A stretch of 36,841 nucleotides of DNA from an uncultured Succinivibrionaceae bacterium (GTDB lineage Bacteria > Pseudomonadota > Gammaproteobacteria > Enterobacterales > Succinivibrionaceae). The position numbers were made by a program, and so were the translations under genes. The notes under the pieces are model-generated. The model had not been told where the DNA came from. It made no database searches and worked only from the letters and a program-made list of their open reading frames with translations. The DNA lies in NCBI GenBank assembly GCA_944390105.1, contig CALXOV010000058.1:1-36841 (forward strand), written 5' to 3'. Numbering within the stretch: the first letter of the stretch is position 1; every line of letters begins with the position of its first letter. Positions 1 through 10,200 of the stretch are shown here, piece after piece.

Positions 1-129
1 GTAGGTGCGGCATTTTAGTGTTGATATAACATGTTGATTTATAAAAATTTTAAGTTCCGATGAGGTACTTTCAAGCTCTGTGCGCGCTTATTAAAATTGC
101 TACTTTTACTCCTTTCATGAAAAAAAAAC

Positions 130-157
130 TTGACATGAACTTTTTTATTGGTATAAT
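130..157 (+). promoter_or_regulatory. Sigma-70 promoter of the tRNA-Gln gene
   Basis: A perfect -35 TTGACA (130-135) and a perfect -10 TATAAT (152-157) are separated by 16 bases. Transcription would start near 164, about 40 bases upstream of the mature tRNA. A GC-rich discriminator (GCGCAC) follows the -10, a feature typical of stringently controlled stable-RNA promoters. This is the strongest promoter match in the window. Confidence 0.85.
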
Positions 158-202
158 GCGCACCGTTGTTTGGCCGGTGTGCGGTCAGTCAGCAGTCTCG
201 AA

Positions 203-278
203 TGGGGCATAGCCAAGTGGTAAGGCAGCGGATTCTGATTCCGCCATTTCCAAGGTTCGATCCCTTGTGCCCCAGCCA
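203..278 (+). tRNA. tRNA-Gln (anticodon CUG)
   Basis: A complete 76-base cloverleaf is visible. The acceptor stem pairs TGGGGCA (203-209) with TGCCCCA (268-274), followed by discriminator G and an encoded CCA (276-278). The anticodon arm has stem GCGGA/TCCGC and loop TTCTGAT, giving anticodon CTG, which reads CAG (Gln). The T loop is the usual GGTTCGATCC. The U1-A72 pair is typical of bacterial tRNA-Gln. It lies alone behind its own promoter and is convergent with the next gene. Sequences flanking the tRNA (187-194 and 305-312) can pair and are followed by a short T run, so they may act in processing or termination. Confidence 0.96.
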
Positions 279-330
279 ATCACCTCTTTTCCTTTTATTT
301 CAGTCTGCTGACTTTTTCCAAAATTCTGTG

Positions 331-990
331 CTATTGTTGCGCGCGCAGATGCATGTAGATGACATCACGCGAAATTTTCAGCATGTTAGCTACGCGGGTG
401 ACTGAGCGACGCAGCTTAAATACCCCGGCATCGTGCAGGCGTAGAATAATTTCCTTGGTTTTCTGACGCGGCGGGATCATGGGGTCAGCCATGACTTCCT
501 GTTGCACCTTATGGACTTGATTGCGCAACAGATCATCAAGGTCAATAGCAAAGTGTTCATTATCATGTTCATGCTGGCGCTGCGGGGAAAGCATGATCTC
601 GGCCAGCTCATTAAACGGGGTCGAGACATCAAAATTAATGCACAGCAAGCCAATTGGCTTACCGGATAGACCGCGAATAATTGTGGTGGAAGAGCGCATT
701 CTGTGCCCTTGGGCAGTTTGGGTAAAATATAGGCCGCTGTTGACGCGCGAGCTTTCCTTAAGCGTCGCGAGAATGGACAGCGCTTTATCCGTTACCGGCG
801 ATCCGATCTTACGCCCGGTTTTAGCGCCGTTGTGAATCCATACTACGGAGTGACTAAGATCGTTTAAGCTGTGCAGCACCACTTCGCAGCTGCTGCCGAA
901 AATCTGACCAATGGCGTCTACGACGGGTTTATAGCCGTCTAAAATCTGCTGATCCTCTGGGGTAAGCGCAATGTTCTCGTTCATACTCAT
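331..990 (-). CDS. YheO/DauR-type PAS-HTH transcriptional regulator
   Basis: The 219-residue protein has the two-domain layout of the YheO family. An N-terminal PAS-like domain (about 20-130, containing 'GSSCEVVLHSL' and the Gly-Lys-Pro-Ile-Gly stretch before 'LLCINFDVS') is joined to a C-terminal helix-turn-helix (about 165-215, 'DAGVFKLRRSVTRVANML'). Family members are cytosolic DNA-binding regulators; one studied member, DauR, controls D-arginine use, but the ligand here cannot be read from sequence. The start ATG at 990 has no strong Shine-Dalgarno; a second ATG lies two codons later. The gene is single, convergent with tRNA-Gln, and no target operon is adjacent. Confidence 0.85.
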   Translation of the reverse strand: MSMNENIALTPEDQQILDGYKPVVDAIGQIFGSSCEVVLHSLNDLSHSVVWIHNGAKTGRKIGSPVTDKALSILATLKESSRVNSGLYFTQTAQGHRMRSSTTIIRGLSGKPIGLLCINFDVSTPFNELAEIMLSPQRQHEHDNEHFAIDLDDLLRNQVHKVQQEVMADPMIPPRQKTKEIILRLHDAGVFKLRRSVTRVANMLKISRDVIYMHLRAQQ

Positions 991-1066
991 TTTAATGCTG
1001 CGGCACGGCAGGGCGCGCCATTATCCAGTAATTTGTGTAACTATAAAGCATGTAATGCAGGATGGC

Positions 1067-1477
1067 TTAGAGCAAAAAATCATCGCCCATATTAACCGAA
1101 GGCGGTGGCGGCAGCTCGGGGGTCGGCAACTGCGCCTGCGGATTTGCAAGCTTAGGCCCAAGTCCAAGTGGGCATTTATAGGCGCGCGCGGTAAGCACGT
1201 AGCCAAAGTCGAATGACGGGCCCATCAGTTGCGGGAAGACATGCATTTCGACCATATGGGTGGCGCCTAAATGGGCTGCTTGCAATTTAATTTCAAAGCG
1301 TGCTGCGCCGATAGTGGCGCGTGAATAGCTGTCTATATCGCCAAGGAAGGTGCAGCCGGCCACTTCCTGCGGCAGTGCGGTGATGACACGTGCTGCGGCA
1401 GCTTCTTCCTGGGGACTTACACAGCTGCACAACAGACAGGCAGCAGCCGTCAGTAGTGCAGGCCTTAATAATTTCAT
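1067..1477 (-). CDS. Small outer-membrane or periplasmic lipoprotein, DUF4156-like
   Basis: The 136-residue protein starts with a basic and hydrophobic signal (MKLLRPALLTAAACLL) ending in a lipobox-like Leu-Cys-Ser-Cys, so Cys19 is the probable lipidated residue. The core 'GCTFLGDID' followed by a conserved 'ARFEIKLQAAHLGATHM' segment resembles the DUF4156 lipoproteins, whose function is unknown. A second 'AYKCP' cysteine could pair with Cys42. The C-terminal 30 residues are proline rich. AAGGAG lies 7 bases before the ATG. The gene follows the lpxL-like gene by 31 bases on the same strand and is probably cotranscribed with it. Confidence 0.75.
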   Translation of the reverse strand: MKLLRPALLTAAACLLCSCVSPQEEAAAARVITALPQEVAGCTFLGDIDSYSRATIGAARFEIKLQAAHLGATHMVEMHVFPQLMGPSFDFGYVLTARAYKCPLGLGPKLANPQAQLPTPELPPPPSVNMGDDFLL

Positions 1478-1508
1478 AACACACTCCTTATTGCGCAGTT
1501 TACATAAA

Positions 1509-2537
1509 TCAGCTTATTTCCGGATAGCGTGGCGCGCATCCCTCCGGGGCGGTTTTAAAGCGACGATGCATCCATAAATATTGCTCTGGCGCTAATTTAA
1601 TCATCTCTTCGATAATGCGGTTGCAGCGCGCGGTATCCTCCACGCTGTCAGCACTCGGAAAATCGGTGAGCGGAGCTGAAACGTACAGGCGATAACCGTC
1701 TTTTTCGCGGATGGTCCACGAGGGCTGTACGCTGCAGCCGCGTACTTTAGCTAAATCGTGGGTACCGCTGACGGTCGCCGCTTCTTTAACGCCAAAGAAA
1801 GGGACAAAAATAGAAACGCGTCGTCCGTAATCTTGATCGGGGGCATACCAAATCGGATAGCCCTTGAGCAACGCCTTGATAATCGAACGCGGATCGGTTC
1901 TATCAACTAAGGCTAAATTGCTGCGCAGCCGGCCGTTGACCTGCATGTATTCCCATACCGGATGATCCGAGGAGCGATATACGCCGACTCCGGGTTTAAT
2001 TAACAGCGCATACAGGCGTGCCATCAGTTCTAAGGTAACAAAATGGCAGGTCAACACCAAAATGGGCTTATTTTTTGCCGCAAGTGCGCGCGCTGCCGCC
2101 AGCTCCGCTTCATCGTAGCGCGCTAGCTTAATAAGCCGCTTATCCGACCAAAACCACGCAATGCCGGTTTCAAGCATGCCCATGCCGGCATTTTCATAAA
2201 TCTGCAGCAATAGCTTGCGGCGTGCGTCAGGTGGCAGCTCGGGGAAGGCCAGCTCTAAATTGCGTGCGGCCACGTAGCGTCGCCCGGGCATAAAACGAGC
2301 GCTCAGGCGGCCTAGGACACGCCCGGTGGCGATAATGGCGCGGTAGGGTAGCAGAGTGACAATAAGATAGAGTAGCGCAATCGTAAGCCAACTGCCCCAG
2401 AAGCTTGGGTAGAGCAGACGTGCGGAGAATTTAATGCCGGTGGTCACGCCCTTGCCCCAGCCGCGTTCTTTGACTATATCGCGATGCTGTTCTTTCCTTT
2501 TTTCAAAAGAAGTATGCAACTGTATCTTCTTATTCAT
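1509..2537 (-). CDS. lpxL: LpxL/HtrB-family lipid A biosynthesis acyltransferase
   Basis: The 342-residue protein belongs to the LpxL/LpxM/HtrB lysophospholipid acyltransferase family, which adds secondary acyl chains to Kdo-lipid IVA at the inner membrane. Visible hallmarks are one N-terminal membrane segment (about 40-65), the catalytic His-X4-Glu motif in 'CHFVTLE', the 'WYAPDQDYG' block and the C-terminal 'YLWMHRRFK' motif. Which chain it adds (LpxL, LpxM or LpxP type) cannot be settled from sequence. I chose ATG at 2537. An upstream in-frame TTG at 2558 would extend it by seven residues, but that codon lies in the T tract of the accC terminator. The small lipoprotein gene follows. Confidence 0.88.
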   Translation of the reverse strand: MNKKIQLHTSFEKRKEQHRDIVKERGWGKGVTTGIKFSARLLYPSFWGSWLTIALLYLIVTLLPYRAIIATGRVLGRLSARFMPGRRYVAARNLELAFPELPPDARRKLLLQIYENAGMGMLETGIAWFWSDKRLIKLARYDEAELAAARALAAKNKPILVLTCHFVTLELMARLYALLIKPGVGVYRSSDHPVWEYMQVNGRLRSNLALVDRTDPRSIIKALLKGYPIWYAPDQDYGRRVSIFVPFFGVKEAATVSGTHDLAKVRGCSVQPSWTIREKDGYRLYVSAPLTDFPSADSVEDTARCNRIIEEMIKLAPEQYLWMHRRFKTAPEGCAPRYPEIS

Positions 2538-2556
2538 GAGTCTGTTAAGTGCCGCC

Positions 2557-2589
2557 AAAAAGTAAAAGAGCGCCTCGTGCGACGCTCTT
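2557..2589 (-). terminator. Rho-independent terminator of aroQ-accB-accC
   Basis: On the minus strand the arms AAGAGCG (from 2589) and CGCTCTT (to 2566) form a 7-bp stem around a 10-base loop. They are followed directly by TTTTACTTTTT. It lies 34 bases after the accC stop and just before the lpxL-like start. Confidence 0.75.
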
Positions 2590-2622
2590 ATAAAGTAAAA
2601 CAGAAAATAGCGCGCTTAAAGC

Positions 2623-3990
2623 TTAAGACTTTTTAGTGCTCTCGGCATTAAGGCCCAGTTTCTGTTCCAGATAGTGAATGCTAACGCCGCCTTTTTCCTC
2701 TGCCGGATCTGTAAGGAGCTCTTTGTGCAGCGGAATGTTGGTCTTAATGCCGTCAATCACTAACTCATCTAAAGCCAGCAAAGTGCGTGCGATGGCAAGC
2801 TCACGATCGTCATCATGGCAGATAAGCTTGCCGATGAGCGAATCATAGTGTGGCGGGACGCGGTAGCCCTGATAGATGTGGCTATCCCAGCGTACGCCCG
2901 GACCACCCGGGATATGCAGATAGGAGATCTGCCCAGGGCTTGGCATGAAGTTTTTGGGGTCTTCGGCATTAATGCGGCATTCAAAGGCGTGCCCTTTGAT
3001 GTGGATGTCATCTTGGGTGATGGATAGTGGCGCACCGGCGGAAACGGCAATCATTTCTCGCACGATGTCAATGCCGGTAATGAGCTCTGTCACCGGATGC
3101 TCGACCTGCACGCGGGTATTCATTTCAATGAAATAGAACTGCCCATTTTCGTACAGGAATTCAAAAGTGCCGGCACCGCGATAACCAATGTCTACGCAGG
3201 CTTTAGCACAGCGTGAGCCGATTTCCGCTCGTTGCTCAGGGGTAATGAAGGGAGCGGGAGCCTCTTCGAGTACTTTCTGATTGCGCCGCTGCATTGAGCA
3301 GTCGCGTTCGCCTAAATATACCGCATGACCGTGAGTATCGGATAAGACTTGGAACTCAATATGCCGCGGGTTTTCGAGGAATTTTTCCATGTAAACCGCT
3401 GGATTATTGAAGAACATGTCAGCCTCGCGGCGCGTCAGCGCAATGGCGTCTTCAAGCTCGGACTCGGCGCGCACTACGCGCATGCCGCGACCGCCGCCGC
3501 CGCCTGCGGCTTTAATAATAATCGGATAACCGATTTTGGCAGCGAGGCGTTTATTCTCGGCTATATCGTCGCCCAAAGCACCGTCAGATCCGGGCACGCA
3601 AGGAACACCGGCACGCTGCATTGCGCGCTTGGCTGATACTTTATCGCCCATCAGACGAATGGTGTCAGCCGTAGGTCCAATGAAGATGAAGCCTGATTTT
3701 TCCACCATCTCAGCAAAGTCGGCATTTTCCGACAGAAAACCGTAGCCTGGATGAATGGCTGAAGCGCCGGTGGCTTCGGCCGCGGCAATGATGGTCGGGA
3801 TGTTTAAATATGATTCTTTGGGGCTGGCCGGGCCAATGCATACCGTCTCATCGGCCAGCTTGACGTGCAGCAGATCGCGATCGGCAGTGGAATGCACTGC
3901 AACAGTCTTAAGCCCAAGCTGCTTGCAGGCCCGCAGAATGCGCAACGCAATTTCACCGCGGTTGGCGATTAAAACCTTTTCAAAATTCAT
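2623..3990 (-). CDS. accC: Acetyl-CoA carboxylase, biotin carboxylase subunit
   Basis: AccC carboxylates the biotin on AccB using ATP and bicarbonate, the first half of the malonyl-CoA reaction of fatty acid synthesis. The 455-residue length is normal. The N-terminal domain opens with '[14 protein letters not shown]', the ATP-grasp glycine-rich loop '[11 protein letters not shown]' is near residue 165, and the catalytic block '[14 protein letters not shown]' near 290 carries the expected Glu, Asn, Arg, Gln and Glu residues. The start ATG at 3990 is 14 bases after the accB stop, so the two genes are cotranscribed. A terminator follows the gene. Confidence 0.98.
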   Translation of the reverse strand: MNFEKVLIANRGEIALRILRACKQLGLKTVAVHSTADRDLLHVKLADETVCIGPASPKESYLNIPTIIAAAEATGASAIHPGYGFLSENADFAEMVEKSGFIFIGPTADTIRLMGDKVSAKRAMQRAGVPCVPGSDGALGDDIAENKRLAAKIGYPIIIKAAGGGGGRGMRVVRAESELEDAIALTRREADMFFNNPAVYMEKFLENPRHIEFQVLSDTHGHAVYLGERDCSMQRRNQKVLEEAPAPFITPEQRAEIGSRCAKACVDIGYRGAGTFEFLYENGQFYFIEMNTRVQVEHPVTELITGIDIVREMIAVSAGAPLSITQDDIHIKGHAFECRINAEDPKNFMPSPGQISYLHIPGGPGVRWDSHIYQGYRVPPHYDSLIGKLICHDDDRELAIARTLLALDELVIDGIKTNIPLHKELLTDPAEEKGGVSIHYLEQKLGLNAESTKKS

Positions 3991-4004
3991 AAGCGCCCCG
4001 CTCT

Positions 4005-4487
4005 TTATTCAAACTCAAACAGGGGCTGATCAAATTCAACGGTAGCGCCGTTATCCACTAAGATCTTCTTAATGACGCCGCTGCGATCGGCCTGAATCTG
4101 ATTCATCATCTTCATGGCTTCAATAATGCACAGCGTATCGCCTTCCTTTACACTCTGGCCTTCTTCAACAAACGGAGCGGCAGTGGGGCTGGCTGAGCGG
4201 TAGAAGGTACCGACCATCGGCGACTTCATGGTCTGTGCAGCGGCAGGAGAGGCCGGAGCTGCCGCGGCGGCAGGAGCGGCTGGAGCTACCGGGGCGGGGG
4301 CTGCAGCGACCGGGGCTGCAGCAGCCGGGGCGGCGGCCGGAATGACTTCCGGTACTGCAACCGTAGTTACCTTGCTTTGGCGGGTGATGCACAGCTCTTC
4401 CTCACCTTGCTTAATGTTGATTTCAGCTACATCGGAATTGGAAACCAAGTCAATTAACTTGGCAATCTTGTGAATATCAATCTGCAT
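4005..4487 (-). CDS. accB: Biotin carboxyl carrier protein of acetyl-CoA carboxylase
   Basis: The 160-residue protein carries the biotin that shuttles carboxylate between AccC and the AccAD carboxyltransferase. An N-terminal segment (1-45) is joined by an Ala/Pro-rich linker (about 45-85) to the biotinyl domain (87-160). The canonical biotinylation motif EAMKMMN places the modified lysine at residue 126, and the 'thumb' loop seen in AccB proteins is suggested by '[15 protein letters not shown]'. An AGGTG Shine-Dalgarno precedes the ATG. It sits between aroQ and accC, the common gammaproteobacterial arrangement. Confidence 0.98.
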   Translation of the reverse strand: MQIDIHKIAKLIDLVSNSDVAEINIKQGEEELCITRQSKVTTVAVPEVIPAAAPAAAAPVAAAPAPVAPAAPAAAAAPASPAAAQTMKSPMVGTFYRSASPTAAPFVEEGQSVKEGDTLCIIEAMKMMNQIQADRSGVIKKILVDNGATVEFDQPLFEFE

Positions 4488-4536
4488 GTTGTCACCTAAG
4501 TAAGCGCCATGTCGGCGTAAAGTTAGAAATCAGTTG

Positions 4537-4977
4537 TCAGTGCGCACTAAGCAGCTTAGCGGCTTTGCGCAGTGCGTATTCGTAGCCGTCAGCCCCAAAG
4601 CCTGCGATCACACCTTGTGCTTTATCGCTCAAATATGAGTGATGGCGGAAGGGTTCGCGGGCGTACACATTGGATAAATGAATTTCAATAAAAGGAATCG
4701 CTACGCCCAGCAGCGCATCGCGGATGGCCACTGAGGTATGGGTATAGGCGCCGGCATTAAGCAAGATAAAGCTGACGCGGCCGCGTGCGGCCTGAATTGT
4801 ATCAACGATGGAACCTTCGTGATTGGACTGATAAAACTCAAGGGTAAGTCCCAGCTCACTTCCGACTGCGCGCAGATGATCTTCAATGCTCTCTAAGGTG
4901 GCGCTACCGTAAAGGCCAGGCTCGCGTAGACCTAGCAGATTGAGATTAGGACCATTAATTACAAGGATATTTGACAA
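4537..4977 (-). CDS. aroQ: 3-dehydroquinate dehydratase, type II
   Basis: AroQ converts 3-dehydroquinate to 3-dehydroshikimate in the shikimate pathway. The type II signature is complete: '[13 protein letters not shown]' at the N-terminus, the catalytic Tyr in 'LREPGLYG', 'FYQSNHEG', the catalytic His region '[14 protein letters not shown]' and '[17 protein letters not shown]'. I place the start at TTG 4977 (146 residues): a GGAG (4984-4987) lies six bases upstream and the protein then begins MSNILVING like its relatives. An in-frame TTG at 4989 would lie upstream of that Shine-Dalgarno. It is the first gene of aroQ-accB-accC, 49 bases before accB. Confidence 0.95.
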   Translation of the reverse strand: MSNILVINGPNLNLLGLREPGLYGSATLESIEDHLRAVGSELGLTLEFYQSNHEGSIVDTIQAARGRVSFILLNAGAYTHTSVAIRDALLGVAIPFIEIHLSNVYAREPFRHHSYLSDKAQGVIAGFGADGYEYALRKAAKLLSAH

Positions 4978-5110
4978 TGTCGTCTCCAACCAAAATTTGC
5001 GTTATTTTAGCTAATTAAGGCGGATTTTAGAACTTTTCTTGCAAAAAAGCGCCGCGTACGTCATAAATTTCATAATTTGTTGGCTTTTTTTCAGTCTTTT
5101 TCGGCCGCGA

Positions 5111-7237
5111 TTATTCGGTCAGCTCATTTATCAGTTTTACATCCACCGTGACGGTGGTGCCTTTTTGATCAAGTAAGGTCAAGCGATAAAAACCCGGCAC
5201 GGCTGCAGGAGTGAAGCTTAAGTTGTCGCTTAATTTATCATTGACGTATAAGAGATAGGGCGGAGTGCCTCCGCTAGCCTCAACGCAGATCGCCTGGTTA
5301 GGTAGCGCTAAAAGCTGCATTCCAGACTGTGGAAAAATAAACTGCAGCTCGCTAGCCACGGGCGAGCCTAGTGAAGCTGCTCTAAAGCGGGCTTTATCCT
5401 TGTGGTCAAAGAATTGTAAAAAAGGCGGAGGCGGACTGGGACGCAACTTTTGCACAAGCGTAGTGGTAAGCGGGGCGTTGCCCGGCAGCGGAGCTTTATC
5501 TGCTAAATCTTGCAGCAGGGCGAAGAGTAGCGGTGCGGCATGACTGCGCCCGTTGACCGGATAATTACTCTGCCCGGAGCGTCGCCCGATCCATATGCCG
5601 ACGGTATAGCGGCGGCAGCTGCCTATGGCCAGCGCGTCGGCATAATTATGCGAGGTGCCGGTTTTATAGGCAAACCGCCCCAGATCAAAGATAAAGCCCG
5701 CAGGAGGCGGACTATCCTGCAGCATAGCCCATACTTGCGCCGCCGCACTTGCAGAGAGCAGGCGGATGCTGTCTTGCGACGTTGCGGTAGCCGATAAGCT
5801 GGGTTCAAACAGCAGGCCTTGGGTATTGAGCATGCTGTAAAGTGCGCTTAGGTCAAATAAACTGATGCCGCAGCCGCCTAAAATCAGCGGTAGTGTTGCG
5901 GCCGCCCCCTCCGGCAGGTGCACTCGCGCCTTGCCCTGATTTAAGCGGGTGAAAAAGGTATCGGGGCCTACGGCTTGCAATATTTTAACTGCCGGAACAT
6001 TGAGCGAGCGCAACAGGGCTTCTTTAGCACTGATGAAGCCGCTAAAACTACCGTCAAAATTGCGCGGCTGATAAGTGTTGAAGCCGGCTCGGTCATCGCT
6101 AATTAAGCTCAAAGGGTGCAGCTTGCGCGCTTCAATTGCCATTGCATAAGCAAAGGGCTTTAAGGCAGATCCAGGTGAGCGCACTGCACTTGCCAGATCC
6201 ACTTCATTGAGCGTCATGTCGCGTCCGCCTAGGTAACCTACTACCTGATGCGTAACATCATCAATGACGACGATGGCTAAATCTTCATCAGCGCTGCGTG
6301 CGCTGCGGTTAAAGCGCGCGGCTTGGGTTAAAAGTTTGGCCTGCAGCTGCGGGTCAATGCTACTGCGGTATTCCTGCGGCACGCTTGGCAGGCGTGCTTT
6401 TAAATAAAAACCCGGTTGCGCGATAGGACGCATGACGGTGGGCAATGTCTCGTGTAGTGCGGCCTTAGCTGCAGCTGGACTTAGCAATCCGGCCTGCTGC
6501 GCCTGCTTTAGCAGTTGCGCGACATAATAATGCGCGCGCTTTAGGTGGCGGTCGGGGCGCAGCAGCTCAGGAGCGCGCGGCAGTACGGTCAGCAGAGCGG
6601 CCTGAGCGGGAGTCAGCGTTTGGGGTTCGCGGCCAAACCACGCTAGGCTGCCGGCGCGCACGCCTTCAAGGCGCGATCCCATCGGCGCTAAGCTAAGATA
6701 CAAACGCAGCACGCCAGCTGCGCCTAAGGTATGGCGTAGCTTGAGCGCCAGTAGCGCTTCAATAATTTTGTTTTTATAGGTGCGTGCGCGGCGATCCAGC
6801 AGACGGATGCACTGCATGTCCAAGGTTGAAGCACCGGATATTCGCTGCCCGGCGCGCAGATTGGACCATATGGCGCGCCCAATCGCCCAAACATCGACGC
6901 CGGGGTGAGCATAAAAACGCTCATCCTCGGCAAGGAGTAAGAGTTTTACTAACAGCGGATCCACGCGTGATGGCTCGCTTAAAAAACGTAGTCGTCCTTC
7001 AACGGTAGGTGTATATGCCAATAGGCTGCCGTCGGCCGCTTCAATAACGCGTGAGCGGGCGTTAAAGGGCTGTAGATTAAGCGGCAGCACGTGATAGGTA
7101 AAGCCAAGTAGCAGCCCACCTGCTGCCGCGTACAAAATAAGCGCCAGCCAAACGTGGCGCCACCTGCAACGTTGGCGGCAAGGCAGCAGCGCCGCGCGCA
7201 GCTGCGCGGCCTGCCGCCTTTTACTATAAAGCGTCAT
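5111..7237 (-). CDS. pbpC: Penicillin-binding protein 1C (bifunctional class A PBP)
   Basis: The 708-residue inner-membrane enzyme has a cytoplasmic basic tail and one membrane segment (about 29-50). A GT51 glycosyltransferase domain follows, with the catalytic-Glu motif EDERFYAHPGVD (104-115) and GASTLDMQ (135-142). The transpeptidase domain has SxxK at S357-K360, SxN at S411-N413 and KTGT at 525-528. The C-terminal ~90 residues match the PBP1C-type C-terminal domain. All catalytic residues are present, so it should polymerise and perhaps cross-link peptidoglycan, although known PBP1C proteins have little transpeptidase activity. Its start lies inside the 3' end of the macroglobulin gene (14-base overlap), indicating translational coupling, as in other pbpC-yfhM pairs. 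Confidence 0.95.
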   Translation of the reverse strand: MTLYSKRRQAAQLRAALLPCRQRCRWRHVWLALILYAAAGGLLLGFTYHVLPLNLQPFNARSRVIEAADGSLLAYTPTVEGRLRFLSEPSRVDPLLVKLLLLAEDERFYAHPGVDVWAIGRAIWSNLRAGQRISGASTLDMQCIRLLDRRARTYKNKIIEALLALKLRHTLGAAGVLRLYLSLAPMGSRLEGVRAGSLAWFGREPQTLTPAQAALLTVLPRAPELLRPDRHLKRAHYYVAQLLKQAQQAGLLSPAAAKAALHETLPTVMRPIAQPGFYLKARLPSVPQEYRSSIDPQLQAKLLTQAARFNRSARSADEDLAIVVIDDVTHQVVGYLGGRDMTLNEVDLASAVRSPGSALKPFAYAMAIEARKLHPLSLISDDRAGFNTYQPRNFDGSFSGFISAKEALLRSLNVPAVKILQAVGPDTFFTRLNQGKARVHLPEGAAATLPLILGGCGISLFDLSALYSMLNTQGLLFEPSLSATATSQDSIRLLSASAAAQVWAMLQDSPPPAGFIFDLGRFAYKTGTSHNYADALAIGSCRRYTVGIWIGRRSGQSNYPVNGRSHAAPLLFALLQDLADKAPLPGNAPLTTTLVQKLRPSPPPPFLQFFDHKDKARFRAASLGSPVASELQFIFPQSGMQLLALPNQAICVEASGGTPPYLLYVNDKLSDNLSFTPAAVPGFYRLTLLDQKGTTVTVDVKLINELTE

Positions 7238-10200
7238 TGCTTATGCTGAAGGCCTGCGGCATGGCTCCGTCTAAGGCGCGCACCGTCGGAGCGTTGGGCA
7301 GGTAGACTTGAGCGGGGAAGGCCGCAGCGCTGCCGGGGAAAGCTGCGCGCAGCAAATAGAGCTGGCAGTAAGCTGCTCCAGGCCACACGTTAAGCTGGGT
7401 CACGTACTCACTGTCGGAAAATTCCTCGAGACTGCTGTAGGATTGGCGCTGTGCGCAGAGCTTTGCGTTAAGTTCATCTGGTAGCGCTGCAGCGGCATCG
7501 GCAATAAAGCCCGATGGCAGACCATCGCGTAAAATGGCCGCACCATTTAGCGGAGTCTTAAGCTGTCCGGACAGTCGAACCACGATGCGCTCATTGAGCG
7601 GCAGCTTAGCTGGCAGTTTAAGCTCGCGTCCGTCTAGGGTGAAATAGGCCTTGTGTAGCGTGATGCCGTGGGCACTAGCGGCAGGTGCCTTGCGGGTAAG
7701 GCCGAGCAGGGCACTTAAGGCATAGCGAGGATGCGTTCCTGTATTGTGTATTGTGTACGGAGGCAGATCTTGATGAGTGATGCTCTGAATTTGCTCATCG
7801 CTGCCGGCGCACAGCAACATCATGCTAAGGGCCGGGCTATCCGCTGTCGTGGTATTTAACTCGCTAAGGGCGGTAATAAGGGCTTGGCCTTGCGTAGCGG
7901 CGCTAAGCTTAGGATGCAGGTATAGCAGCAGATAGCCTTCAAATAATGGAGAGGAGACCGGAGTGGGAGCTAATACCCGCAGTTGCTCGCGCAGCTGCGC
8001 TGTCTCTGCATCATCCTCAGGGGTTGTCAGTGCCTGTAATTGAGCATTGAGGCGCAGATACTCCTGATAGGACTGCAGCGCGCGGGTCAGAAATTGCTCA
8101 GCTTGCGCTGTATCACCGACTTCATTAAAGCAGGCTGACAACAGTGCTAAGGCCTGCACGCTCTGTACTTCATCCGTAGCGGCAAAATAATAGAGATCGG
8201 ACAGGGAAACTGCGGCGTGTTTTAAGCGGGCATAGAAGCTCAAGGCGCGGGATGCATCATTGCCGCTGCGTCCAGCTTGATCTAAGGCAGCAAAGGCGCG
8301 CTGTAACTGTGCCGGGGACAGCGCAAAGCCAGCCTGCTGCATGGCACTTAAGCTCAAAGCCGCGGCCGCCGTGGCGTAGACATCGGCATAGTCGGCGTTC
8401 TGCCCCCAGCGCCCATCCGGGAGCTGCTGCAGCGCAAGCTTATCGACTAAACGCTGCAACTGCGCGTTATCCATACTGCCGCTTTGGCTTAAGGCTAAAA
8501 CTTGTAGCGCAAGCTGCGTGGTGCCGAAAGGCTCGTTGGTGCGCAGACGCTCAGCATAGACTTTCATATCAACGCCAGGCAAGGAGGAAATGGTGGTGGC
8601 AGCTACGCTCACTGCAGAAAAATCTTGCGCAAAATCCACGGTGGCGCTTTCCCCAGCTTTAAGATAGTTAAGCTGCGTAGCTAGGGTCTGTGGATAGGGC
8701 GGCAGTAGGGCAAGTTGAGCGGCATCGCGGTAGTTAAAGTCGCTGCCTTGCACGTGCAGCTCTAGGGGTATCTGCGCCGGCAGCATGCTTGTAGTTGAGT
8801 TTGGGGTAGTGATGCGCACCGGCAGGGCCACACGTTCTCCGGCCTTGAGCTGCAGACTGCGATCTAGGACACAGCGCAGCGGAGCGCTGCAGTTAAGCTC
8901 AAGCGCAAAGTGGTCAGCATGGTCTTGCATATTGTGCACATTGACAAAAGCTTCAAGACTGTCGCCTAGGCGGATAAAGCGGGGTAGTGACAGGCTGACT
9001 GCAGCCTTGTCTTTAAGCTGTAACGGTAAACTTACGCTACCGATAGCCTGCTGCGAGGCCGCGCTTACCATCAGCGTCAGCGAGCCATTAAAGGACGGCA
9101 GTTTAAACTTAAGGGCTGGAGCTTTATCGGTGGACGGGTCAATATACTGCGGCGGCAGTGCCAACGCGGTGACTGCACGCGGCAGACTGTTGAGGGCACT
9201 TAAGGCTTTACTGAAAGCAGCGCCATCTGCGCCGTAACCTTGACTGTAAGGATCGCTTTGGCGCAGCAATTGTTTATAGCTGTCAAGCAGAGTCAGTGTC
9301 AAAGCGCGCGGACCAAAAATAGCATCAAAGGCCGGCATGGGAGCATATTGAGTCAGACTTAAAATGCCGCTGTCTACTAAATATGCTTGCAGATAATAGG
9401 GCGCGGTACTGTTAACTTTGACCGGCAAGGTCAGCTCGCTACCGGGTTTAACCTCGGCGGGCAGATCGACGCTAAGCTGCAGCTGATGAGCGCGATTATC
9501 GGCATTGACCGAGGTCAGGCCTAACGCGCGCACAGTCAGCTGGTCACGCTCCTGTAGCGGGGCGTACAGCGACACTAAAGCTTTAACTCCGGGGGCATAG
9601 CTTTTATCAAAGGTGAATTTAACCTGATTGCGTCCGGTGCGCAGGGCAAAATTCTTGACGGAAAGCACGCGATCGGAGGCAATAATTAGCTGTCCCTGCC
9701 CGGCAAAAGGACTGTCAAAGGAGAGCCTGGCGCTATCGCCTGGCTGATAGTGCTCTTTATCTAAAAACAGCTCAAGGCGCTCGGGGGTATTAGCTTCAAG
9801 CGTACCGGCGACGCCTTGGGTAAAGGTAAGGCTGCTGCAGGCGCCTTGATCGGCGCTGGCTGCTTCAAATAGATAGCGTCCATCTGGCAGATGTAGCGCA
9901 ACCTGACCCGCGCCGCTGCACATTAGCCGTCCGGTGCTGACTGGACGCTTGAGCTCTTGGCGGCGATACTGCCAGCTGCCATCTGTGTAGACGTATTGAT
10001 AATGGTTCTGCAGCTGATAGATGGTGTAATTAAGCTCGGTTGGCACGTCCTGCCCGGCAGCATTTTTACAGATAAGTGCCATATGCTCAGGTTGTGTCTT
10101 GAGGCCAATTAAGAGCGGCGGCAGTGCCGTTGGCAGGCTTTGCTGAATATCGGCGCTTTCTTGATTGACATCAATTACCGAGGCTGACAATTCTACTTGC

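Noticed and set aside
4165-4473. Ala/Gly-rich frames overlapping accB
   Set aside because: They come from the low-complexity Ala/Pro linker of accB read in other frames.
8252-9237. Long plus-strand open frames inside the macroglobulin gene
   Set aside because: They are antisense to a clear 1554-residue protein, have Arg/Ala/Ser-rich unnatural composition and no ribosome binding sites.
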